Positions 15,109 through 23,240 of a stretch of DNA of 29,058 bases are shown here, one piece after another. The stretch spans positions 1-29,058 of the forward strand of contig CAMPIM010000036.1 of assembly GCA_946886365.1 (NCBI GenBank), written 5' to 3'. The notes beneath the pieces were generated by a model, which ran no database searches, was not told the origin of the DNA, and was given only the letters and a program-made list of their open reading frames with translations. Position numbers and translations under genes: made by a program. This DNA is from an uncultured Novosphingobium sp. (GTDB taxonomy: Bacteria; Pseudomonadota; Alphaproteobacteria; Sphingomonadales; Sphingomonadaceae). Within the stretch, counting starts at the first letter, position 1; each line of letters begins with the position of its first letter.

Positions 15109-16317
15109 ATGGATTTGACGCGGCCAAGGCTTCACTGTGCGCGGATGACAATGCCGATCCGGACGGATGCCTCAGCCAGAGGCAAGCCGCACATCGCCTT
15201 CATTCTGCCCGGCCTGCGTGCTGGAGGATCGGAACATATCGTCAGCCTCCTGTGCAATCATTTCAGCCGGTCGGGCTGGACGGTCAGTCTGTTCGCCTTC
15301 GAAGAGCCCGGAGCGCGCCCTTATTATGCGCATGATCCGGCGGTCAGCATCACGCAGCTGGGCTTTCCCGTCGGGCGCTTGCCGGTGCTGCGATCCGCCC
15401 TCGCGGTCTTCAATCGCATCGGCGCGCTCCGCACGGCACTGGCAAGCACGCGCCCGGACCTGATCATCAGTTTCCTGACGCGCACCAACGCCGTCACCGT
15501 TCTTGCCGCAAAGCCGCTCGGCATCCCGGTGATCGTGTCGGAACGCAACAATCCCGCCCAGCAACGACCCGGCGCCTTCTGGTCGGCTCTGCGCCGCTAT
15601 ACCTATGCGCGCGCGCACGGGCTGGTGACGATGACGCAAGGCGCGATGCAATATTTCCCCAAGGTCATGCGCCCGCGCCAGTGGGTCATTCCCAATCCCA
15701 CCTATGCTCCGATCACGCTCGATGAGGCGCGCCCATGCGGCAAGCAGGTCGTCGCCGTCGGGCGGCTGGTGCCGCAAAAGGGGTTCGACCTGCTGCTGGA
15801 TGCCTTCGCCCGCGCGGCCCCTATGATCCCCGACTGGTCGCTCGTGATCTGGGGCGAGGGGCCGGAGCGCGCGAAGCTCGAAGCGCAGCGGGACGCGCTA
15901 GGCCTGCAAGACCGGGTGTCGATGCCGGGCGTCACAAAGGATCATGGCGGCTGGCTGCGTGAAGCCGACATTTTCGTCCTCTCTTCCCGCTTTGAAGGGT
16001 GGGGGATCGTCGTCGGCGAAGCCATGGCGGCGGGCGTCCCCGTGATTTCCTTTGATTGCCGCTTCGGCCCCGGCGAAATGATCGCCGACGGGATCAGCGG
16101 CCTGCTGGTCCCGGATGGCGACGTGTCCGCTCTTGGCGCGGCCATCGCAGCCCTGTGCGCCGACCCCGATCAGCGCCGCCGCCTGTCCGAAGGGGCGCGG
16201 GCCGCGTCTCAGCGTTTCACCGTCGACCGTGTCCTTGTCCAATGGGAGCGCGCAGCGACGGAGGCGATCGCCCCGCGCCAGTCCGGGGCAAGCTCAACCA
16301 GGCCTGTCGCTATCTGA
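15109..16317 (+). CDS. GT4-family glycosyltransferase
   Basis: GT-B enzyme for repeat-unit assembly. The conserved part starts at HIAFILPGLRAGGSEHIVSL, and the donor domain has VAVGRLVPQKGFDLLLDAF, IWGEGPERAKLEAQ and the EX7E motif FEGWGIVVGEAM, then AAGVPVISFDCRFGPGEMI. This form (FDCxxGP) resembles amylovoran/GalNAc-type GT4 enzymes that retain the anomeric configuration; the exact sugar is not determined. Length is 402 aa from ATG 15109. In-frame ATGs at 15145 and 15151 would remove an unconserved N-terminal tail, and none of the three has a strong Shine-Dalgarno, so the start is open. It diverges from the methyltransferase gene across a 117-nt repeat-bearing gap. Confidence 0.9.
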   Translation: MDLTRPRLHCARMTMPIRTDASARGKPHIAFILPGLRAGGSEHIVSLLCNHFSRSGWTVSLFAFEEPGARPYYAHDPAVSITQLGFPVGRLPVLRSALAVFNRIGALRTALASTRPDLIISFLTRTNAVTVLAAKPLGIPVIVSERNNPAQQRPGAFWSALRRYTYARAHGLVTMTQGAMQYFPKVMRPRQWVIPNPTYAPITLDEARPCGKQVVAVGRLVPQKGFDLLLDAFARAAPMIPDWSLVIWGEGPERAKLEAQRDALGLQDRVSMPGVTKDHGGWLREADIFVLSSRFEGWGIVVGEAMAAGVPVISFDCRFGPGEMIADGISGLLVPDGDVSALGAAIAALCADPDQRRRLSEGARAASQRFTVDRVLVQWERAATEAIAPRQSGASSTRPVAI

Positions 16318-16598
16318 ACGGTGCAGCCTGTTTTTGACACTTCTAAGCGACGCTGATTTCGTGTCGGCGCGCGCGCCCTGACGCGTGCGAACCGGATTCC
16401 CGTCCGGAGAAGTCACTGCGCTAAAACGCATAATGCCGGAAGCGCGCCCCCAAATCGGCCTTCTCGTGCCTCCCGGACCCGCCGGAATCCGCGCCTGCCC
16501 GGCGGTTTCAATCAACCTATCGTTTAGATTAGCGTGAGACAGTTATGTCGGTCCCGCGCCATTTTCATGCGCGTGGGGCCTCTACTGGGAGCGGGTGA

Positions 16599-17792
16599 AT
16601 GGCGAAGTTTTACGGGACTGTCGGAGACGACATCATCAAGGGAACATCCTTGATCGACACTATATTCGGGGGCGCAGGCAATGATCAGCTGTGGGGCGGA
16701 TTAGGCGACGATTATATTGAGGGGAATGATGGCAACGACGTGCTTCATGGGGAAGCGGGCGCCGACTTCCTCAAGGGCGGTTTGGGCGATGACCAGCTTT
16801 GGGGAGAGGACGGCAATGACTCGCTCGATGGCGGGGCGGGGCACGACCGTATTTATGGCGGCCTGGGCAACAACATCGTCGTCGGCGGGGACGGCAACGA
16901 TCGCATCGAAACGCTCGACGGGCACGACCAGATATTGGGGGATGCCGGGAATGACACCATCCTCGCAGGCGGGGGCCGCGACTATATCGACGGAGGCGCG
17001 GGAGATGACATCATCTACGCTGGCGCTGGCGATGACGGGTTCCTGAACGAAATCAATCCGGCGACCGGCCTGCTGACGACACAGGCGGTGGCCGGCGGCG
17101 CTGGCAATGATTGGATTTATGGCGAAGACGGTAACGACAAGCTGAAGGGGCAGTCGGGCGACGACCATGTCTACGGCGGCAACGGCAATGACAGGGTCGA
17201 TGGCGGCGACGGCAACAACTATCTGTCGGGTGGCAGCGGCGACGATATTCTGGATTCCGAAGGCGGCGTGGATCAGCTCTATGGTGGTGACGGCCGGGAC
17301 AATATGGAATCGGGCGCGGGCAACGATTTCCTCGACGGCGGCAAGGACGCGGATTCCCTGAATGGGGAGGCGGGGAACGACATTCTCTTCGGCGGCGATG
17401 GCGACGACCTGCTCTTGGGTGGCGCCGGTGCCGACGAGCTGCACGGCGATGCGGGGAACGACAAGCTGACCGGCGATCTGGGCGCGGACAGGCTATGGGG
17501 TGGCGCGGGCGCCGACTGGTTCGTGTTCAAAGGCGCGGGCGCGCTGGATGGTGGCGACCGGATAGAGGATTTTCAGGACGGCGCCGACCGCATCGTGCTG
17601 GAAAAGCTGGGAGTCACCAAATATGCTGCGGGTGGAGCGCCGGGTACGGTGTTCGCGCATGACGGAGCCTCGGGTAACGTCTTGCTGGATGTCGTCACCT
17701 CTTCCGGGGCGAAGTTCAGCATCGACATTGCCGATCCCTTGGGGACGTTGACCGCCCATAATTTCACGGCTGCGGATTTCATCTTCGCCTGA
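16599..17792 (+). CDS. RTX calcium-binding repeat protein (type I secreted)
   Basis: Predicted extracellular protein made almost wholly of hemolysin-type GGxGxDxLx nonapeptide repeats, about 30 of them, which would wind into a calcium-binding beta-roll. A short non-repeat insert (NEINPATGLLTTQAV) near residues 150-164 splits the repeats into two blocks. The last about 80 residues (FKGAGALDGGDRIEDFQDG onward, ending DFIFA) resemble the serralysin-type C-terminal secretion region, so export by a type I secretion system is expected; no such transporter is in the window. There is no N-terminal signal peptide and no enzymatic domain. The ATG is preceded by GGGAG at 7 nt. Its place between a glycosyltransferase and the flippase suggests a calcium-dependent matrix or capsule-organising role (inference). 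The coding repeats also appear as DNA tandem repeats. Confidence 0.92.
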   Translation: MAKFYGTVGDDIIKGTSLIDTIFGGAGNDQLWGGLGDDYIEGNDGNDVLHGEAGADFLKGGLGDDQLWGEDGNDSLDGGAGHDRIYGGLGNNIVVGGDGNDRIETLDGHDQILGDAGNDTILAGGGRDYIDGGAGDDIIYAGAGDDGFLNEINPATGLLTTQAVAGGAGNDWIYGEDGNDKLKGQSGDDHVYGGNGNDRVDGGDGNNYLSGGSGDDILDSEGGVDQLYGGDGRDNMESGAGNDFLDGGKDADSLNGEAGNDILFGGDGDDLLLGGAGADELHGDAGNDKLTGDLGADRLWGGAGADWFVFKGAGALDGGDRIEDFQDGADRIVLEKLGVTKYAAGGAPGTVFAHDGASGNVLLDVVTSSGAKFSIDIADPLGTLTAHNFTAADFIFA

Positions 17793-17808
17793 TGGCGGTG
17801 CAGACCGG

Positions 17809-17866
17809 CCGTTTCTGAACGGAACGGGGCGCCGCTTGCCTGTTGGTGAGTGCGCTGCCCCGTTTC
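17809..17866 (+). terminator. Hairpin pair after the RTX gene, possible terminator
   Basis: Two inverted repeats share sequence: CCGTT (17809-17813) with AACGG (17818-17822), and GGAACGGGGC (17821-17830) with GCCCCGTTTC (17857-17866), 10 bp with one G-U pair and a 26-nt loop. They are mutually exclusive because they overlap. They lie 16-75 nt after the RTX stop codon. No strong T-run follows, so termination is only possible, and an attenuator before the flippase gene is an alternative. Confidence 0.35.
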
Positions 17867-17979
17867 GCAATTCTTCCCCCCGCACCGGCTATTCGGAGTT
17901 AAGACGACAGAGAAGCTGCGTCTTCCCTGCTTCGGTCCCATCATAAGTCTCGAAAAACAGGACTGAAGGTGGCGTGCCG

Positions 17980-19347
17980 ATGAATGCGGTGGGATTTCGA
18001 TTGAAGATGACCTTTTCCGCGATTCGGTTGCGCGATGCGCTGACTCATCGGCGTGCGCGGGCCGTCTTCCATCTTCTGTCCGGCACCGCCGCGACGCTGG
18101 CGCTGACGCTTCTGTCCATTGCCTTGGTCGCGCGGCTTCTGGGGCCTGCCACCTATGGCATCTTCGCCATGATCCTGACGCTGGGACAGGCGTGCGAGCG
18201 GCTCGTCAGCTTTCAGTCGTGGCAACCGCTGATCCGCAATGGGGCGACCGTCGATCCTCACGCGGACCCGGCCACCTATTTCGCGCTGCTCAAATTCGGC
18301 TGGCTGCTCGATATCGGCGGCAGCATCGCGGCCTGGGCGATAGCGAGCGTGCTGACGATCGCCGGACATTATCTGTTCGGCTTCTCCTTCCAGCATGTCG
18401 GCTACACGCTCCTCTTCGCCACCTCGCTGCTGTTCAACTTCAACGGTGTCTCAACCGCCATATTCAGGCTCGCGGGCCAATATCGCGCGGTGGCGCAGAT
18501 TCAGGTCGCGAACGCGTTCGTCCGCCTCCTTTGCGTGGCAGTTGCTTATCTGGCGGGCGCGGGCATGCTCCAGATCATCCTCATATGGACGGTCACCCAG
18601 ATACTGGGCTCGATTGCCAATTTCGTTTTTGCCATGCGCTTTTTGCCTCAGCCTGGATTTCGTCAGCTGCTAGGAGCAAGGGCGAAAGGGATCACCGGCC
18701 GCTTTCCCGACATCTGGCGCTTCGCGCTCGGGTCGAACCTCTCCCTCACCCTTTGGTCGAGCGTACAAGTGGTCGATACGCTGATCGTGGGGTGGCTTGC
18801 CGACCCGGCAAGCGCGGGCCTGTTCCACATCGCCAAACGCGTCAGTCGCATCCTTCTCCAGGTCGGCGCGCAGGTGCAGGCCGTGGTCTATCCCGACCTC
18901 AGCCGGTTGGTGGCGGCGGGCAAGCGCCACGCCTTCGTCCGCGTACTCGTTCAAACCGAATTGCTGCTGGGGGCTTTCGGCGTCATCTGCTTCGTTGCCA
19001 TGCTTTTAGTGGGCGGGCCGCTGATGCGCCTTGCGGTCGGGCCGCATTTTGCTGGAGCTGTCCCCTTGCTCACGATCCAGATACTGGCGGTCACCTTCGC
19101 GATCAGCGGGTCCGCCAGCCGCGCCGGGCTGCTTGCCCTGGGCGACCAGCGCGCTCTTCTCCGCACGGTGATGGCATGCACGCTCGCATTCTATTGCGCC
19201 GTATTTCCGCTGGTTCCGCTGGTCGGAGCGATGGGCGCGAACATCGCTCATCTGCTGTTCGGCGTGATCTGGCTGGGCAGCCTCACGCTGTGCCTGCGCC
19301 GGGCGATCAATGCCGCTCCGTGGACGGTGGAAGACGCGCGGAAATAA
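17980..19347 (+). CDS. Wzx-like polysaccharide flippase (oligosaccharide flippase family)
   Basis: Polytopic inner-membrane protein predicted to flip the undecaprenyl-linked repeat unit to the periplasm (MATE-like PST/Wzx superfamily). About twelve to fourteen hydrophobic helices are visible. The first is preceded by a basic segment (HRRARAVFHLL) and contains VARLLGPATYGIFAMI, the typical LG-x-YG motif after helix 1. Another family sign is the central VVDTLIVGWLADPASAGLFHIAKR, matching the fold repeat. Length is 455 aa. The ATG at 17980 has GAAGGTGG upstream; a GTG at 17974 is also in frame. It meets the HAD gene of the leftward operon tail to tail, with only 9 nt between the stops. It is the only flippase in the window, so it pairs with the polymerase at 2028-3443. 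Confidence 0.9.
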   Translation: MNAVGFRLKMTFSAIRLRDALTHRRARAVFHLLSGTAATLALTLLSIALVARLLGPATYGIFAMILTLGQACERLVSFQSWQPLIRNGATVDPHADPATYFALLKFGWLLDIGGSIAAWAIASVLTIAGHYLFGFSFQHVGYTLLFATSLLFNFNGVSTAIFRLAGQYRAVAQIQVANAFVRLLCVAVAYLAGAGMLQIILIWTVTQILGSIANFVFAMRFLPQPGFRQLLGARAKGITGRFPDIWRFALGSNLSLTLWSSVQVVDTLIVGWLADPASAGLFHIAKRVSRILLQVGAQVQAVVYPDLSRLVAAGKRHAFVRVLVQTELLLGAFGVICFVAMLLVGGPLMRLAVGPHFAGAVPLLTIQILAVTFAISGSASRAGLLALGDQRALLRTVMACTLAFYCAVFPLVPLVGAMGANIAHLLFGVIWLGSLTLCLRRAINAAPWTVEDARK

Positions 19348-19356
19348 CCGCGATCG

Positions 19357-20040
19357 TCAGAACTCTTCCAGCGTCTCGATGATCCGGTCGGCCTTTACGC
19401 CCTCATGTATGCCGAACTTGTGGATACGGTCGGGCCGGGCAATCTGCACCATCCGCCACCCGCGTGATCGGGGGGCGGTGAAATCCTTCGACGGGTTGTC
19501 CGCGACATAGGTCAGCGATCCGCCCGACCGACCGAAAATCTGCTCGACATGCTCGAACGCGCGCGGGTTTGGCTTCCAGCACTCCCGCCCCCATGTGTCG
19601 GTGCAGATACCAAGGTGGATGCCGCGCCCATACAGGCCCAGCGCCCTGATCTTGCGCCTCTGCGCATCAAGAAAGCCGTCGGTGATCACCGCAAAGCCCG
19701 TCTTGCCATCACGCCCCGCAAGGAACCGCTCCGCATCGGGCGCAAGGCAGATGTCGGGACGATGCTGCCGGTACGTAGCCAGCATCCGCGCGATCAGAAG
19801 GGGCGACGGCGCGAGGCCCATCTCCTGCAAGCTGTCGTCGAATATCTGGCTGCGAGACCCGGCGTCGAACCGCGCGCGCATCACCTCGCCGAGACCATCT
19901 ATGCCCAGCGCGTTGCTCGCCCATCGCCCCACGGCCCTCAGCCCGCTCAGCACATAGTCGCGCTCCAGATAGAGCGTGTCGTCCAGATCGAACACGATGA
20001 CGCGCTCGAACCGAGTGCTTTCAGACGAAAACGGCATCAT
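19357..20040 (-). CDS. HAD-superfamily hydrolase
   Basis: Cytoplasmic phosphatase-type enzyme with the four HAD motifs: DLDDTLY (nucleophile D18, acid/base D20), VITDG (T120), KPNPRAF (K156) and YVADNPSKD (D181, D186). A helical C1-type cap lies between motifs I and II (about 25-100). Length is 227 aa. Two adjacent ATGs occur at the start (20040 and 20037), both inside the 3' end of the ATP-grasp gene, which overlaps by 20 nt, so translation is coupled. It is the last gene of the six-gene leftward operon. Its substrate is unknown: removal of a phosphate from a sugar or acyl intermediate of the modification pathway is a reasonable guess. The NPSKD version of motif IV is common in the REG-2-like/YjjG-type branch. 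Confidence 0.9.
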   Translation of the reverse strand: MMPFSSESTRFERVIVFDLDDTLYLERDYVLSGLRAVGRWASNALGIDGLGEVMRARFDAGSRSQIFDDSLQEMGLAPSPLLIARMLATYRQHRPDICLAPDAERFLAGRDGKTGFAVITDGFLDAQRRKIRALGLYGRGIHLGICTDTWGRECWKPNPRAFEHVEQIFGRSGGSLTYVADNPSKDFTAPRSRGWRMVQIARPDRIHKFGIHEGVKADRIIETLEEF

Positions 20041-21061
20041 CGAAACGCAGCATCAAGACGCCTTCCTGCCAGCCATCATGCGCCGTGCGCGGCAGTCCCA
20101 GCCGTTCCTCCAGCATCCACTGCGCAAACCGCGCGCCCGCCCGGTGCGCCAGCGGATAGCCTCCACCGAAACGGGCGTTGATCTCGAAAATGGAGGCGTT
20201 CCCGTCCGCATCCACCCGCAGCTGAAAGCACATCGCCCCGCGCGCACCCTGAAGGGCGGAACCCAACCGCCAGGCCAGGTCCTGCATGACGGCATCCCTT
20301 ACTGTGACGCCCTTCTCGACCTCCCCCGACCGCACCCGCAGCCGCTCATGCGGAACCGCGCATTGCAGCTGTCCTTCGCCATCGAAATAGAGGCTGATCG
20401 TAAATTCCCGCCCCGCCAGAAACTGCTGGAGAATATAGGGTTCACTCTTGTCGAGCGCCGCCACCTCCTCGCGATCATAGACCATGCCGATGCCCCGGCT
20501 GGAGCTGCCATGTCGCGGCTTGGCCAGCAGTGGCAGTGGCAGATCGGCCGATCCCTCCAGATAGTCCTCCACCGATATGGTGGCGGGGGAGGGGAGACCC
20601 GCACCCGTCAGGAACCGCGCCGTGGCCAGCTTGTCCCGCGCCATCTCCACCAGCGGCGCGTCCGACACCGCGACATGGCAGTTGATCGCGGCGAACTGCT
20701 CGCGCGCATTGGCATAGGCGATAAGCTCGGTATCGATCGTCGGCACGATCAGTTCGATCCGCTCGCGCCTGCAAATATCGAGCATCGCCGGAATGAACCC
20801 ATCGCTCTCCGCAGGCGGCGCGGCGAAGCTGCCGTCCGCTTCGATACAGGCCGGGCTCCAGTCCGGCTTCAGGTCGCACGCGAACATGGCAAGGTCGATG
20901 CCCAGCGCCCCCGCCGCTTCGCGAAAGCTCCGCATCAGGCCAACCCGCCGCCCGGCTGAACTCAACATCATGCGCAGCGACCGGCCGCTGCGGTCGGGTC
21001 CTTCCCAATCCGTGCCCAAGGTTGCCGATGCTCCTCCAGTCCGAGTCGCGGATGCGTCCAT
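20021..21061 (-). CDS. ATP-grasp domain ligase (CarB-like)
   Basis: Likely forms an amide or peptide-like bond by activating a carboxylate as acyl phosphate. An N-terminal Rossmann-like preATP domain (MMLSSAGRRVGLMRSF, 31-46) is followed by the ATP-grasp domain. K144 and K181 (AKPRHGSSSRG) are candidates for ATP-contacting lysines, and the Mg-binding FEINARFGGG (E293, N295) is intact. The C-terminal segment is typical of CarB-like carboxylate-amine ligases. Length is 346 aa. The start at 21061 is supported by GAGAGGT about 8 nt upstream; relatives commonly begin near M31, but that ATG has no ribosome binding site. The gene starts 1 nt after the deacetylase stop and overlaps the HAD gene. Next to a deacetylase that frees an amine, ligation of an amino acid or other acid onto an amino sugar is an attractive but untested role. 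Confidence 0.88.
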   Translation of the reverse strand: MDASATRTGGASATLGTDWEGPDRSGRSLRMMLSSAGRRVGLMRSFREAAGALGIDLAMFACDLKPDWSPACIEADGSFAAPPAESDGFIPAMLDICRRERIELIVPTIDTELIAYANAREQFAAINCHVAVSDAPLVEMARDKLATARFLTGAGLPSPATISVEDYLEGSADLPLPLLAKPRHGSSSRGIGMVYDREEVAALDKSEPYILQQFLAGREFTISLYFDGEGQLQCAVPHERLRVRSGEVEKGVTVRDAVMQDLAWRLGSALQGARGAMCFQLRVDADGNASIFEINARFGGGYPLAHRAGARFAQWMLEERLGLPRTAHDGWQEGVLMLRFDDAVFV

Positions 21062-21062
21062 G

Positions 21063-21746
21063 TCAGGCTACCTCTCTTATCAGGACAAAGGCTTCCGCCG
21101 CGCGCCGGCTGACGCAACTGCCCCGCACCTGCGCCAGCGCGCGCAGGGTTTCGAAGGATCGTTCATTGGGAAAAGGACGAACCTGCGACTCAAAACAGCC
21201 AAAGGCCTCGATCTTCCGATCCAGATGCTCGCTGATGTCGATGAAGACGTGCGGCTGGAACGGAGGCGTCAGATAAGGCGCCGCCCAGTTAGTTTCCGAC
21301 ACCGTCTCATAGGCCAATATGCGCCTTGGATAATGGGCGCCAACCGGCCGCGCCGCCACCATCGCGGCTTCGAATATCAGGCCGTGGTCGAAATGCAGAT
21401 CGCCAGGAAAGGGTAGGAACAATGTGTCGGCACGGCTCTCCGCCACCACAGCGGCGATGCCCTCATTCAACTCCGCGCGCGGCACGCAATCCAGCGCCGC
21501 CGCCTCGAATTCCAGGAAATGCGTCCGCGCGACGCCCAGCAACTCATGAGCCTGGCGCGCTTCGGCCTGCACCCGCTCCACCTGCGACGTATCAAATCGC
21601 GGCGGCTTGCCCTGCGTCGCAATGACGACCTCGACATGGCGGCCCATCGCGGTGAGGCGCGTGATCGTTCCCCCGCAGCCCAGCACTTCATCGTCGGGAT
21701 GGGGCGCGATCACCAGCGCGCGCTCTATGCTATCGATCATGGTCAT
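21063..21746 (-). CDS. PIG-L/LmbE-family N-deacetylase
   Basis: Zinc-dependent deacetylase expected to remove an N-acetyl group from an amino sugar, on a nucleotide, lipid or glycoside carrier. The metal site is intact: APHPDDE (H16, D18, D19) near the N-terminus and HFDH (H118-H121) in the LPFPGDLHFDH segment. Length is 227 aa, normal for the family. The ATG at 21746 forms a 4-nt ATGA overlap with the stop of the formyltransferase-like gene. A longer open frame extending to 22082 runs antisense-like through that gene and is rejected. It is followed 1 nt later by the ATP-grasp gene. The order deacetylase-ligase suggests acyl-group exchange on a sugar amine (inference). Confidence 0.92.
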   Translation of the reverse strand: MTMIDSIERALVIAPHPDDEVLGCGGTITRLTAMGRHVEVVIATQGKPPRFDTSQVERVQAEARQAHELLGVARTHFLEFEAAALDCVPRAELNEGIAAVVAESRADTLFLPFPGDLHFDHGLIFEAAMVAARPVGAHYPRRILAYETVSETNWAAPYLTPPFQPHVFIDISEHLDRKIEAFGCFESQVRPFPNERSFETLRALAQVRGSCVSRRAAEAFVLIREVA

Positions 21747-22666
21747 GCCGCTGCCTTGGCCCGTCCCAATATGGCGTGGTTGGGCAGGGGCGCCTCCCGC
21801 GCCGTCTGCCACCGCAACACATGCAAACCCTGATCGTCGCCACAGCGCACGACGAAGCCTTCCGCCATACGCTCGACAATCTGCCCCGGCATGGCGGCGG
21901 CATGATGGCGCAGGGGCACCAAGGCCGCCTCTTCGATGACGATCTTCTCGCCCGCATAGCTCGTCCAGGCGCCGGGATAAGGATGACCGCAGGCCCTGAC
22001 ACAGCGCCAGATCGCCGATCCCGGCGCCGACCAGTCGATCAGCGCATCTTCCGGCCGCCTGCGCGCGGCATAGGTGGCGCACCGCTCATCCTGTACCGTG
22101 AGCGTCGGCGATCCGACCGCAATATCCTCCAGCACGTCCGGCAGCATCGCTTCCAGCGCTTCCATATGTTTGGCGTAGAGCGTCGCTGCCGTCTCATCCG
22201 GCGCCAGATGGAAATAACGCTGGCCAAGCAGCGGCCCGCTATCCACCCCCGCATCGATTAGGAAGAGAGAGGAAGCGGAAATGGGCTCATCCAGCAAGAT
22301 GGTCCATGGAATGACAGCGCGGCCCCGCAGGCGTGGCAGTGGCGCGGGATGATAGCCCACGACTCCCCGCCTTGCGGTAGCGCGGAACGCCTCCCCGCAA
22401 ATCTGCGACCAGCCGATGACGAAGATATAATCGGGCGCCACATCGCGGATCGCCTGCAACGCGGCATCGGAATTGATATTGGCGGTTCGCACCATCCGCG
22501 CCCCCGCTTTTTCGGCCTCGCCCGAAAGATCGACGAAATCGGAATGGCGATGGGCAAGGTCCGGCGGCAAGGTGAATACCGCCGCCAGATCCCATTGGCG
22601 GGATTCGCCAAGGGCCGTCACCGCGACCCGCGTGCTTTCAACCGCGCCAACGACTATTGCCTTCAT
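21743..22666 (-). CDS. Formyltransferase-fold protein (methionyl-tRNA/sugar formyltransferase-like)
   Basis: Its N-terminal domain has the formyl_trans_N fold (MKAIVVGAVESTRVAVTAL), and the active-site loop reads GYHPAPLPRLRGRAVIPWTILL with H106, followed by IDAGVDSGPLL with D142. Both match the catalytic His and Asp of tetrahydrofolate-dependent formyltransferases, but the catalytic Asn two residues before His is Gly104 here. A C-terminal domain (about 205-307) resembles the FMT C-terminal domain (WRCVRACGHPYPGAWTSY). At 307 aa it is not the housekeeping tRNA enzyme by context: it lies between sugar transferase and deacetylase genes. N-formylation of a 4-amino sugar is the likely role, if active. 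AAGGAGG lies 4 nt upstream of the ATG, and the gene overlaps the PglC-like gene by 29 nt. Confidence 0.87.
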   Translation of the reverse strand: MKAIVVGAVESTRVAVTALGESRQWDLAAVFTLPPDLAHRHSDFVDLSGEAEKAGARMVRTANINSDAALQAIRDVAPDYIFVIGWSQICGEAFRATARRGVVGYHPAPLPRLRGRAVIPWTILLDEPISASSLFLIDAGVDSGPLLGQRYFHLAPDETAATLYAKHMEALEAMLPDVLEDIAVGSPTLTVQDERCATYAARRRPEDALIDWSAPGSAIWRCVRACGHPYPGAWTSYAGEKIVIEEAALVPLRHHAAAMPGQIVERMAEGFVVRCGDDQGLHVLRWQTAREAPLPNHAILGRAKAAA

Positions 22667-23240
22667 GCGCCCTCCTTATCGATGACTGGTTGGACCGTTC
22701 GCCGCGCACCGCCACGCTGATCGTCCGGGCAAGGATGGTAAGGTCGAGCCACAAAGATCGGTTCGCAATGTACCAGAGGTCGAGCGCGATCTTGTCCCGC
22801 TCACCCAGCAGCGTGTTGCCGTTGACCTGTGCCCATCCAGTGAGGCCGGGCCTGACCGCGCACCGCTGCCGTCCCCGCTCTCCCGCTTCCTCTATGGTCG
22901 CGGGCAACAAGGGGCGGGGGCCGATCAGGCTCATGGTCCCGGTAAGGATGTTCCAAAGCTGCGGCAGTTCATCCAACCGTGAGCGCCGAAGGAACCCGCC
23001 GAGCCGCGTCGTCCGCATGGCGTCGGGCAGCAACCGACCATCCCGGTCGTGGGCGTCGGTCATGGTGCGAAACTTGATGACGGGAAAGCCCCGCCCGCCC
23101 TTCGTCACGCGCATCTGTCGGTACAGCACCGGCGCGCCATCGGTCAGCCTTATGGCGCCAGCGATGACCGCCATGACTGGCAGCGCCAGTGGCAAAGCGG
23201 TGGCCGCGAACAGCATGTCGATCAGCCGCCTCACGCCCAT
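22638..23240 (-). CDS. PglC-like monotopic phosphoglycosyl transferase
   Basis: Initiating enzyme that moves a phospho-sugar from a UDP-sugar to undecaprenyl phosphate at the inner membrane. It is the small form (200 aa): an N-terminal reentrant hydrophobic helix (MGVRRLIDMLFAATALPLALPVMAVIAG), then IKFRTM (55-60), the catalytic Asp-Glu pair in RRSRLDELPQLWNIL (D90, E91), MSLIGPRPLLP and RPGLTGWAQVNG. The long multi-helix N-terminal region of WcaJ/WbaP-type enzymes is absent. PglC-type members prefer diacetamido or other 6-deoxy amino sugars, which fits the dehydratase/aminotransferase pair upstream. Its start codon overlaps the GT4 stop as TGATG, and its end overlaps the next gene by 29 nt. 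Confidence 0.93.
   Translation of the reverse strand: MGVRRLIDMLFAATALPLALPVMAVIAGAIRLTDGAPVLYRQMRVTKGGRGFPVIKFRTMTDAHDRDGRLLPDAMRTTRLGGFLRRSRLDELPQLWNILTGTMSLIGPRPLLPATIEEAGERGRQRCAVRPGLTGWAQVNGNTLLGERDKIALDLWYIANRSLWLDLTILARTISVAVRGERSNQSSIRRAHEGNSRWRG

Noticed and set aside
16334..16362. TTGACA upstream of the RTX gene as a promoter -35
   Set aside because: No acceptable -10 at 16-18 nt spacing, and it is 230 nt from the start codon.
16650..17520. Regularly spaced DNA repeats that could suggest a CRISPR-like or tandem repeat array
   Set aside because: They are codons for RTX nonapeptides in an intact frame with degenerate third positions, not identical repeats with unique spacers.
21747..22082. 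N-terminal extension of the PIG-L frame by 112 residues
   Set aside because: It lies inside the formyltransferase-like gene, has shadow-type composition, and the ATGA overlap at 21743-21746 with the APHPDDE start fits the family length.
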